This document shows, piece by piece, positions 19,448 through 26,902 of a stretch of 54,333 nucleotides of DNA (positions are counted from its first letter, which is position 1; the number at the start of each line of letters is the position of its first letter). Under the pieces are notes generated by a model. That model searched no databases. It had not been told where the DNA came from and was given only the letters and a program-made list of their open reading frames with translations. The position numbers and the translations under genes are program-made. The stretch is from Anaerolineaceae bacterium. Lineage in GTDB: Bacteria; Chloroflexota; Anaerolineae; Anaerolineales; Anaerolineaceae. The stretch spans positions 1 through 54,333 of the forward strand of contig DUMZ01000003.1 in assembly GCA_012839565.1 (NCBI GenBank), written 5' to 3'.

Positions 19448-19543
19448 TCTAAAAAAATCCTCTCAATACTGAAATTGTTTTGTGTTACTGGGGGTTTACT
19501 TCATGAGATACGCGCAGATATGCAAACTGCCAATACGCGCTTA

Positions 19544-19572
19544 ACTTTACTACAATCCTAAAATTGCGTCAA
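19544..19572 (-). promoter_or_regulatory. cspA promoter
   Basis: On the minus strand TTGACG (19567-19572) and TAAAGT (19544-19549) are 17 bp apart. Predicted leader length to the cspA ATG is about 90 nt. Confidence 0.65.
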
Positions 19573-19620
19573 ACAAAATCACTTATATTTGCTTTGGTGT
19601 AAGTTTGCAAAACCTGGTCT

Positions 19621-21924
19621 TTAACTTCCGTTGCCGAGATAATCCATGATGGATTTGGCAGCTTTGCGGCCGGCACCCATTGCTAAAATAACCGTTGCGC
19701 CACCGGTAACGATATCACCTCCCGCGAAAACGCCAGGCAGACTGGTCTGCATGGTTTCGGGGTTAACAGTGATATGTCCCTGGATGTTAACGTCAAGTCC
19801 GGGTGTATTCTTTTGGATAATGGGGTTTGAACCATTGCCAATGGCAACAATGGCGCGGTCTATGTGCAAGATATAGTCACTGCCTTCAATCGCTTTAGGG
19901 CTTCTTCTGCCGGATTTATCAGGTTCGCCGAGCTCCATTTTCACCAAACGCACGCCGGTGAGCCAGCCTTGACTGTTCCCATAAAATTCCTGCGGATTGC
20001 GTAAGAAGGTAAACTCAACGCCTTCCGCCATGGCATGTTCGATCTCTTCTTTTCTGCCAGGCAGTTCTTCTTCGCTGCGACGATAAATGATATAGACTTT
20101 TTTGGCACCAAGTCTGAGGGATACCCGTGCGGAATCAAGGGCGGTATTGCCACCACCAAAGACGGCAACAGTTTTCTCATGCATATTAAGAATCGGTGTG
20201 TCAACCTTGGGATAGGTGTAGGCTTTCATAAGGTTAACGCGGGTGAGAAACTCGTTGGCAGTGTAGATGCCGATCATCGATTCACCGGGAATGTTCAGGA
20301 AACGAGGTAAACCGGCACCGGAACCGATAAAGACAGCTTTGTAGCCCATTTCATTTTGCAGGTCCTGGATGGTGTGGGTGGCGCCAATCAAAACGTTGGC
20401 TTCAAATCGAACGCCCATCTTCGCGAGTGTTTCTACTTCGTTGCTGACGATTTCTTTTGGCAGACGAAACTCAGGAATGCCATAGCGCAATACACCACCA
20501 AAGTCATGAAATGCCTCATAAACGGTAACAGGGTAGCCTGCGCGTGCCAAATCGCCCGCGCAACTTAGGCTTGCTGGCCCGGATCCAACGATGGCAACCG
20601 GTGGCAATGTGTTCGTTGCTTTGCTTTCTATCTGAATTGACGCGTCTTCTTTCGCAAGCAGGTCTGTTGCATAACGTTCAAGTGCGCCAATAGCGATCGG
20701 TTGACCACGTTTTCCAAGAACGCAATTACCTTCGCATTGGTCAGCTTGCGGACAGACACGCCCACAAACCCGTGGCAAGGAGTTGTCTTCCTTGATGAGT
20801 TTGCCAGCTGCGATTGGGTCACCAGATTTGATTAGTCGAATAAAATCGGGGATTTTAACGGATACCGGGCAGCCTTCAACACATTTAGGCACACGGCAGT
20901 CCAAACAGCGATTTGCTTCGGCTAAAGCCTGCTCTGGGGTGAAGCCCAAAGCAACTTCTTCAAAGTTGTGGATGCGTGTTTCAATGGGTAATTCGGGCAT
21001 TTGCTGGCGTTCTTTTGCGCCAGCAAGTGGATAGTCTTCGAGATTAGGTTTTTCAAGCGTGGCGATTGCTGTATCAAGGCGGCAATCTTCATCATGGTTA
21101 TAAGCGCGGTTACGATAGATGATTGTGTCAAAATCGACTTCATGGCCATCAAATTCCGGGCCTTCAACACAGGTGAAACGGACTTTGCCACCAACCAACA
21201 CCCTGCATCCGCCACACATGCCAGTGCCATCAACCATAATGGTATTAAGAGAAACAATGGTGGGGATACTATGGGGTTTGGTTACCTGAGTTATGGCGCG
21301 CATCATTGGTAGCGGGCCGACTGCAATCGCGCGGTCAAAGTGCTGACCGGCGTCGATTAAATCTTGCAGCATGTTCGTAGCGAACCCATGGAAGCCATAA
21401 CTGCCATCATCGGTGGTAATGTGAAGTTCATCAGAAAATTCGCGAATTTCGTCTTCAAGGATGAGTAAATCTTTGGTGCGCGCACCCACAATGGAGGTCA
21501 CATGATTGCCCGCAGCTTTGAGAGCTTTGGCAACCGGAAACGATACGGCTGCGCCTAATCCACCCCCGATAACGACAACATTACCAAAGTTCTTGATTTC
21601 TGAAGCATTACCCAGTGGGCCTAAAACATCTTTTAAGCGCTCACCGTCGTGCATTTCTGCCATCATGTTCGTACTTTTGCCTACTGCCTGCACAACCAGG
21701 GTAATGGTGCCTTTTTCGGGGTCCTTGTCGCAGATGGTCAAAGGTACCCGTTCGCCTTGATCGGAAAGGCGGATGATGACAAACTGTCCGGGTTGGGCTT
21801 TCCTGGCGATGTGAGGCACGTAGACGATGTAGCGGTCAATGCGTTCAGCCAGGGTTTCTTTTTTGATGATTGTGTTTAGTTCAATAGTGCTTTTTTTACT
21901 GCGTAAGGTCTTCTTTGTATCCAA
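19621..21924 (-). CDS. Fused NfnAB-type ferredoxin:NADP oxidoreductase / glutamate synthase small-subunit-like protein
   Basis: One 767-residue chain containing both halves of an NfnAB-like flavoenzyme. Residues about 15-280 are an FNR-like subunit with the NAD/flavin motif VVVIGGGLGAA and a [2Fe-2S] site of D232-x4-C237-x2-C240-x11-C252, the one-Asp/three-Cys pattern of NfnA. Residues about 320-767 are the GltD/NfnB-like half: CLDCRVPKCVEGCPV and CGRVCPQADQCEGNCVLG for two [4Fe-4S] clusters, then FAD (VAIVGSGPASLSCA) and NADP (VAVFGGGNTALDSA) domains. Likely role: electron exchange between NAD(H), ferredoxin and NADP(H), possibly bifurcating; glutamate synthase or sulfide dehydrogenase activity is the alternative. 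The start is TTG at 21924, with GAGGAGC 6 nt upstream; the next Met is at residue 87. No glutamate synthase large subunit is nearby. Confidence 0.88.
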   Translation of the reverse strand: MDTKKTLRSKKSTIELNTIIKKETLAERIDRYIVYVPHIARKAQPGQFVIIRLSDQGERVPLTICDKDPEKGTITLVVQAVGKSTNMMAEMHDGERLKDVLGPLGNASEIKNFGNVVVIGGGLGAAVSFPVAKALKAAGNHVTSIVGARTKDLLILEDEIREFSDELHITTDDGSYGFHGFATNMLQDLIDAGQHFDRAIAVGPLPMMRAITQVTKPHSIPTIVSLNTIMVDGTGMCGGCRVLVGGKVRFTCVEGPEFDGHEVDFDTIIYRNRAYNHDEDCRLDTAIATLEKPNLEDYPLAGAKERQQMPELPIETRIHNFEEVALGFTPEQALAEANRCLDCRVPKCVEGCPVSVKIPDFIRLIKSGDPIAAGKLIKEDNSLPRVCGRVCPQADQCEGNCVLGKRGQPIAIGALERYATDLLAKEDASIQIESKATNTLPPVAIVGSGPASLSCAGDLARAGYPVTVYEAFHDFGGVLRYGIPEFRLPKEIVSNEVETLAKMGVRFEANVLIGATHTIQDLQNEMGYKAVFIGSGAGLPRFLNIPGESMIGIYTANEFLTRVNLMKAYTYPKVDTPILNMHEKTVAVFGGGNTALDSARVSLRLGAKKVYIIYRRSEEELPGRKEEIEHAMAEGVEFTFLRNPQEFYGNSQGWLTGVRLVKMELGEPDKSGRRSPKAIEGSDYILHIDRAIVAIGNGSNPIIQKNTPGLDVNIQGHITVNPETMQTSLPGVFAGGDIVTGGATVILAMGAGRKAAKSIMDYLGNGS

Positions 21925-21955
21925 GGCTCAGCTCCTCATCTGCCATGAAATGCGA

Positions 21956-22873
21956 TTATTCAAGAACTTTGAAACACCAGTAAAAAGCCTGGTTTTCATC
22001 TGAAATAGGGTGTAACAAGCAATATTGCCCAGGCGCTAAGCCAGATGTGGGAGAGATGGTAAAGGAAGTGTCTGGGTTTTCTTCAACAGTGAAAGAAATA
22101 TCGTTATTGTTTTCATCCAGCAATTTTAGTTTTGTGGGAATAAGTAATGCGTTATTTACAACGATTTTTGGCAGCCGTGCCATTATGGAAGGTATGCCAT
22201 CATCGGCAGGCGGTTCGTTTTGTCCAAGCGCCATTTTGTAAAAGACATTATTAATGCTCAGGAAAACGCCATCGCCAGGGGATTGCGGGGATATCTGTGC
22301 TTGTTCTGTAGGCTCTGGTGGGATGATGTTGCGGTTTTTGATTGTAGCGCCGATAAGAATACCTATGATTGTAAAAACGATAAGGGTTAAACCGTAAATT
22401 ATAATATCGACAATTGATCTTTTAGGTTTGGTTTTGAGCGTTTTGCTTTCGCGAACGATTTGTGCCTGAGATGGTGCCTGTGGGTCGCCAATAGCGTCAA
22501 CTTGTTTGGCGAATGTTTCAACGTGCATGGTGAGATCATTCGGATCGGGGTATTCCAGTTCGGGTTCTTCTTCGTCTTGAGAAGATTTTTCGGTGGCTAG
22601 TTTGTTTTCGGTAACTGGGCTTTGGCTCGGCACGTATTTTTGACGTTGCAAATAGGCGATACCCCGTTGGGCTGCTACGTTATCTGGATCAAGTTCTAGC
22701 GCTTTATTAAGAAAGACGCGTTGTTTTTCTTCATCATCAACAATTCCCGCTAACCACACCCAAACTTCGGGGTTTTTGGGCTCTTCAACAACAGCGTTCT
22801 TGAGGTGTTCAAGCGCTAAACCCAGTTTTCCGGCTTTTGCCGCTTCAATTCCTTGCTGTAAAGAAGTTCCCAT
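21956..22873 (-). CDS. TPR-domain membrane protein
   Basis: A 305-residue protein with about two tetratricopeptide repeats at residues 3-75 (AAKAGKLGLALEHLKNAV..., and 'LNKALELDPDNVAAQRGIAYL'). An acidic linker, one transmembrane segment (about 158-178, IIIYGLTLIVFTIIGILIGA) and an extracytoplasmic domain follow. The latter contains phrases such as PTSGLAPGQYCLLHP that resemble a beta-sandwich or BsuPI-like domain. The TPR side would be cytoplasmic. Function unknown. Good ribosome-binding site AAAGGA. The gene ends 31 bp before nfnAB on the same strand, so the two may be co-transcribed. Confidence 0.75.
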   Translation of the reverse strand: MGTSLQQGIEAAKAGKLGLALEHLKNAVVEEPKNPEVWVWLAGIVDDEEKQRVFLNKALELDPDNVAAQRGIAYLQRQKYVPSQSPVTENKLATEKSSQDEEEPELEYPDPNDLTMHVETFAKQVDAIGDPQAPSQAQIVRESKTLKTKPKRSIVDIIIYGLTLIVFTIIGILIGATIKNRNIIPPEPTEQAQISPQSPGDGVFLSINNVFYKMALGQNEPPADDGIPSIMARLPKIVVNNALLIPTKLKLLDENNNDISFTVEENPDTSFTISPTSGLAPGQYCLLHPISDENQAFYWCFKVLE

Positions 22874-22966
22874 AGTTTGGTCCTTTGGAAAAGTGATTGA
22901 ATCTAATGAAATTTTACCACAATGGTTTAAGCATGGTTATAATTGGCGTCTCAGAAAGGGATTGAT

Positions 22967-23461
22967 ATGAAAATTGGCATCCTAAGTGATACACATAATG
23001 AAATTGAAAATGTAAGAAAGGCTGTATCGGTTTTTGAATCCTTGGGGATTGATACGGTTATTCACTGTGGTGATGTGACCATACCACGGGTTTTGGAAGT
23101 GTTAAAATCTTTTCGTATCTTTCTGGCTTATGGCAATATGGATATTGACAAGGAAATGTTATCAATTACATTGAAGAAACAAGACAAGCAAAACAAAGCG
23201 GGACCATTTCTGGATTTTGAATTAGCTGGAAAACGGATACTTGTGATCCATGGTGATGACGGTTATGGTTTACGGATGGCAATAAAAAGTGGTGAGTATG
23301 ACTATGTGTTTACCGGGCATACACACCGGGTTAGGGACGAAAAGGTTGGCAATACACGGGTGATTAATCCAGGCGCTTTGGGTGGCACTTTTTATGAGCC
23401 ACGATCAATAGCATATCTGGATTTAGAGACTGATCAGTTGGGACGTTATTATCTAAAGTAG
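22967..23461 (+). CDS. YfcE/MJ0936-type metallophosphoesterase
   Basis: A 164-residue calcineurin-like phosphodiesterase. The dinuclear metal-site motifs are in order: LSDTHNE (Asp, His), HCGDVT (Asp), AYGNMD (Asn), VIHGDD (His) and FTGHTHR (His-x-His). The nearest family members hydrolyse model phosphodiesters; the physiological substrate is unknown. ATG at 22967 is preferred over an in-frame TTG at 22943, because AGAAAGGG is spaced 6-7 nt from the ATG. A TATAAT at 22938-22943 provides a promoter. Confidence 0.9.
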   Translation: MKIGILSDTHNEIENVRKAVSVFESLGIDTVIHCGDVTIPRVLEVLKSFRIFLAYGNMDIDKEMLSITLKKQDKQNKAGPFLDFELAGKRILVIHGDDGYGLRMAIKSGEYDYVFTGHTHRVRDEKVGNTRVINPGALGGTFYEPRSIAYLDLETDQLGRYYLK

Positions 23462-23515
23462 TTGCATATTTGTTTTAAAATATTTACGTAAGACAAATTG
23501 AAATGGAAAATGCAC

Positions 23516-23544
23516 TTGCATTTAATTTTGAATGAGCTTATAAT
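23516..23544 (+). promoter_or_regulatory. tRNA-Pro(GGG) promoter
   Basis: TTGCAT (23516-23521), a 17-bp spacer and TATAAT (23539-23544), 14 bp before the tRNA. Confidence 0.75.
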
Positions 23545-23558
23545 CGTGGTCTGTTGTA

Positions 23559-23633
<75 letters not shown>

Positions 23634-23636
23634 CAC

Positions 23637-23669
23637 AAAAACCATCTGAGTAATCAGATGGTTTTTTCT
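23637..23669 (+). terminator. tRNA-Pro(GGG) terminator
   Basis: AAAACCATCTGA pairs with TCAGATGGTTTT around GTAA, followed by a T-tract. A perfect 12-bp stem. Confidence 0.92.
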
Positions 23670-23700
23670 TTAAAGAGTTGACTTTTGTTAGAAAATAAAT

Positions 23701-24444
23701 CTATTCGACGCTTGCCCAGGCGTAAAATGTGGGGATAAAGCTGATTGCTCCGCCTCGTGCGTAGCTTTCAAAGGCTTTTAGTTTGAGTTCGTTGACTTTT
23801 TCTGTCGGCAGAACTTTTTGCAAATCATGGGCAATTATTTCCCACTCAAGCTCAAATTCTGTTGTCTGCTTTGAATTCCACTCACCGGAAAGCATGCCCA
23901 TACTGACGTCGCCAAAACCAGCGTGAATAAAGTATTGCATTAAACGTCTGCCGGTGTCTAAGCGGACACCTTGATTTTGCAAAGACTCGTTTTGTAAAAA
24001 GGCAATTTCCTGAAAGATTTGTGGTGTGTCAATTCGGGCATGGTAATCCGGCTCAGCAAAGGCGATGACGGTTCCGCCAGACCGCGTGACACGACGCATT
24101 TCATTTAGAACATCAACGGGATTATCAATCCACAGGAGTAAATAGTGACAAAAAGACAAATCAAAGCTTCCGGCGGGAAAAGGAAGATGATAAGCGTTCG
24201 CGGTGGTGAGTAGAGAATTGGGAAAGTTTTGTTTCGCGAATATAGTTCTGGCATGATCAAAATCTATCCCAAATGTTAATGGTGATATGGCCAGGTTTTC
24301 GCACAAAAGCGCGCCGGTACCACTGCCAAGTTCCAAAATTTTGGAATGGGCATGCAGATTTAGTTTTTTGTAAAGATGATTGCGGAGTGGTTTTGTCCAC
24401 AAACTTTGAAGGATAAAACGTTGATGCCAAAAAGCGTTATCCAT
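23701..24444 (-). CDS. Class I SAM-dependent methyltransferase (fourth gene of the Cys-Ala tail cluster)
   Basis: A 247-residue Rossmann-fold methyltransferase. Motif I is ILELGSGTGALL (about residues 36-47), the acidic end of strand 2 is TFGIDFD, and motif IV-like FDLSFCHYLLLWI is followed by RVTRSGGTVIAFAEPD. The C-terminal part has no recognised substrate domain. The ATG at 24444 overlaps the stop of the pseudo-radical-SAM gene by 8 bp (ATGGATAA). A longer in-frame extension upstream lies wholly inside that gene and is rejected. The overlap implies translational coupling. In this context a role in modifying the same peptide tail, or maturing a product, is inferred and not shown. Confidence 0.85.
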   Translation of the reverse strand: MDNAFWHQRFILQSLWTKPLRNHLYKKLNLHAHSKILELGSGTGALLCENLAISPLTFGIDFDHARTIFAKQNFPNSLLTTANAYHLPFPAGSFDLSFCHYLLLWIDNPVDVLNEMRRVTRSGGTVIAFAEPDYHARIDTPQIFQEIAFLQNESLQNQGVRLDTGRRLMQYFIHAGFGDVSMGMLSGEWNSKQTTEFELEWEIIAHDLQKVLPTEKVNELKLKAFESYARGGAISFIPTFYAWASVE

Positions 24445-25546
24445 GACTATAATCCTGGCACTTAGCCCAAAGAATATTCCAGTCTTCTTGAAGCAAATTA
24501 CCGATGGTGATTGGTTTGTCTGATGGTATGAGCAAATCGCCATTAGGGAGAAGGGCTAAATACTTCAGGTTTATTTTATTATTAGTCGGGAAAGGAATCC
24601 TGAGTTCATCTGCCAGGCGTGGTTGAGGCATATCGTCAACTATTGAGATGCCGTGTTCGGAGATAAGCGCCTGTAATTCGAGAAAATTGATGTCTAATTC
24701 ATCTTGTATATTGCTGAAGGCAAAAGCGTTGATACCCTGCGCAAACAATTCTTGCATGATTTTGCTATAGTCGAAATCTGCATCAAAGGGCATCCGTAAA
24801 CAGGTAAATATGTCCTTGCTGAGAATATGCAATATTTGGGTAAGATTTTCCTGGTCACGTGGGTCCGCGTCGATAAGCAGATGGTCAAGTCCACATGCCA
24901 GGATTTCATCTATAAAGGCATCATTTTTTAGTTCAGACAGGTCTGTAACCAGTCCGCTGACAAGGCCTAATTCTTCAATGTGTCTTAACAAGTCGGGCAA
25001 CTCATCTACAAACGCACCATGGATGTCCACAAGCATCACATGGGGAATACCAGCGTTAAATGCTTTTTCAAATACGATTTTCCATTCCGCGGTATTCAAT
25101 ATCATACTTTCTGTTGTGGGGCTAAAGTAGCAATCCAGGCGGTAAGGCGCAACGATATCGCTTTGTTCTGGATTTTCGATTTGACCCAAAATCGTGGTTG
25201 GGGGAAGGTCTTCGTGAAAAATAAAACCAGTCAGCGTTTCATAAAAGCTATCCACATCTCTTTTGATTTCATCTTTGGGGGCTTTATAACGTTGACTAAT
25301 GCTTTTGGCAATCTCGGACGGATTTTGTCCCTTGATGAGAAAGTAGGCCATTTCCATCGCTGTTTTGTTGAGATGCAAAACGGTTGAAGCGTTTAATGTA
25401 AGCAGGCCTTGATGGTCGGGTTCAACGCGCAGGTGAAGGCGATAGGGGGTCTCGCCATGCATCAGGTCGTGGCTTGTGTAAAATCCAGGTTCAATTTCCT
25501 GAACGTCTTTTATTGAAAAATTAAAAAAATCAGTAAATTTTGACAT
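24437..25546 (-). CDS. RRE-containing radical SAM-like pseudoenzyme without cluster cysteines
   Basis: A 369-residue paralogue of the adjacent radical SAM enzyme. Residues about 20-115 match the same PqqD-like peptide-binding (RRE) region: PGFY..., LLTLNASTVLHLN and KRDVDSFYETLTGF against LVVNATRMIHLN and KQDYEETTSKI. From 133 on, APYRLDC and then GIPHVMLVDIHGAFVDELPDLLRHIEELGLVSGL align with the partner's APYRMDL and GIPHLVFTGGEPTLRDDLAELVRYAEQKGFVTGL. The CxxxCxxC loop is absent, the GGEP motif is replaced by D-I-H-G, and the SPASM region (ALLPNGDLLIPSDKP...) has lost its cysteines and stops early. It cannot bind the SAM cluster. The frame is intact, so this is a maintained pseudoenzyme. 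AAGGAGC precedes the ATG, 12 bp after the partner's stop. Confidence 0.85.
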   Translation of the reverse strand: MSKFTDFFNFSIKDVQEIEPGFYTSHDLMHGETPYRLHLRVEPDHQGLLTLNASTVLHLNKTAMEMAYFLIKGQNPSEIAKSISQRYKAPKDEIKRDVDSFYETLTGFIFHEDLPPTTILGQIENPEQSDIVAPYRLDCYFSPTTESMILNTAEWKIVFEKAFNAGIPHVMLVDIHGAFVDELPDLLRHIEELGLVSGLVTDLSELKNDAFIDEILACGLDHLLIDADPRDQENLTQILHILSKDIFTCLRMPFDADFDYSKIMQELFAQGINAFAFSNIQDELDINFLELQALISEHGISIVDDMPQPRLADELRIPFPTNNKINLKYLALLPNGDLLIPSDKPITIGNLLQEDWNILWAKCQDYSHG

Positions 25547-25558
25547 GCTCGCTCCTTA

Positions 25559-26902
25559 TTAAGATGTACGAAGTATAAGGTCTTTGAAAATGGGCTGTAC
25601 CTGTTGACGGTCGCGACTTAAAGGACAACCGCCGCCGCATTCCTGAAAATAGTCACAATGTCGGCAGGCTTGTGGGGCCGATTTTCTCTCGCGGAGATTA
25701 ATGGCTAATGGATGGTTCCAAATCTCATGCCAAGTATGGTCTAAAAGATCTCCCAGGGGCTCGTAATAGCTTTGGCAAGGGATAACTTGTCCATCTGGTT
25801 CAATGCACATGTTGTAATAAGCGGCAGTGCAACCTTTGATGCCAAGCTCGAGTTGCATGGGGTCAAAATGGCAATATTGCGTTGGCGTATACCAAATAAG
25901 ACGCTGTCCGCTTCTGTTAGTGTGTTCGATGGCTATTTTAAGTAGTGCCGGAAGTTCAGTTTCGGATAGTCCGGTGTTGACCGTGTTGCCTCTGCCGGAA
26001 TAAATGAGCGCATTAAGACCGATTGTGGGGATACCTAAACTTTCGGAAAACAGCAGATGTTCAATCAAATTACCTGCGTTGTTTTTCAATAATGTGGTGT
26101 TGGTCATGAAATAAAGCTTTGAGTTGACCACATTTTTTATCCCTTGAACGGTTTCTTCCCAGGCACCTTTGGCAAGCACCATTTCATCATGCACGCTGGC
26201 GATATGTGATTCCAAGGTAATTTGCACATGGTCTAAACCAGCGTCAATTAGACTTTGAAGGAATGCGGGGTTGGCTAATTTTCGTCCGTTGGTGTTCAGT
26301 CCGGTTACAAATCCTTTTTGTTCCGCATAGCGTACCAGTTCGGCCAGGTCATCGCGTAAGGTTGGCTCTCCACCGGTAAAAACAAGATGGGGTATGCCGA
26401 TATCCCAGAGTTTGTCGATGATTTTCTTCCATTGCTCAGTATTCAGTTCAGGATAGTTACGCTCGCGGGCGTTATAGCAGTGTGAACAGTTGTTGTTGCA
26501 CCGATATGTAAGCGCTAAATCCATGCGATAAGGCGCGCTGAGTTGACTTGAAAATGGCGCGATGCTTTCCAAGCCCAGGTCGCATACGGGGCATGTATTT
26601 GAATTATCAGAGATTAGCAAAGCAATTTTGGACGTGGTTTCTTCGTAGTCTTGTTTTGCATCCTTTCGGCTGATATTAAAACGTGTGGTGAGTTGTTTTA
26701 TGGCTTCGGTTTCTGGGGTTTTGTTTAGATATTGCCATGCCATTAAACCAGCAGTAGGATTTAGATGAATCATCCTGGTCGCATTTACAACCAAAACACC
26801 ACTATGGTTATCTTCAAGCCGAAGATGAACGCGCGATTTACCTCCATTTTCCTGGTGGTCAAACTTATAGATACCAGGCTTTGGTGGAAAGGTGAGTGTC
26901 AT
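25559..26902 (-). CDS. Radical SAM/SPASM enzyme with N-terminal PqqD-like (RRE) domain
   Basis: A 447-residue enzyme of the peptide-modifying radical SAM type. Residues 8-95 are PqqD-like, the RiPP recognition element fold that binds leader peptides. A C-x2-C at C104/C107 follows. The SAM [4Fe-4S] loop is C135-x3-C139-x2-C142 (TYRCNNNCSHCYN), with G177-G-E-P180 for SAM binding. The SPASM region binds auxiliary clusters: C344, C358, C366, C376, C413, C416, C422 and C426 (with 'QACRHCDYFQECGGGCPLSRD'). SPASM/RRE enzymes typically install thioether, C-C or epimerised residues in peptides. The ATG follows the stop of the Cys-Ala-tailed protein with no gap (TAAATG), so the two are translationally coupled. 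Likely substrate by context: that Cys-rich tail. Confidence 0.9.
   Translation of the reverse strand: MTLTFPPKPGIYKFDHQENGGKSRVHLRLEDNHSGVLVVNATRMIHLNPTAGLMAWQYLNKTPETEAIKQLTTRFNISRKDAKQDYEETTSKIALLISDNSNTCPVCDLGLESIAPFSSQLSAPYRMDLALTYRCNNNCSHCYNARERNYPELNTEQWKKIIDKLWDIGIPHLVFTGGEPTLRDDLAELVRYAEQKGFVTGLNTNGRKLANPAFLQSLIDAGLDHVQITLESHIASVHDEMVLAKGAWEETVQGIKNVVNSKLYFMTNTTLLKNNAGNLIEHLLFSESLGIPTIGLNALIYSGRGNTVNTGLSETELPALLKIAIEHTNRSGQRLIWYTPTQYCHFDPMQLELGIKGCTAAYYNMCIEPDGQVIPCQSYYEPLGDLLDHTWHEIWNHPLAINLRERKSAPQACRHCDYFQECGGGCPLSRDRQQVQPIFKDLILRTS

Noticed and set aside
24445..24543. N-terminal extension of the methyltransferase to 24543
   Set aside because: It lies entirely within the pseudo-radical-SAM gene, and its sequence is not part of a methyltransferase fold; the ATG at 24444 gives the normal coupled overlap.
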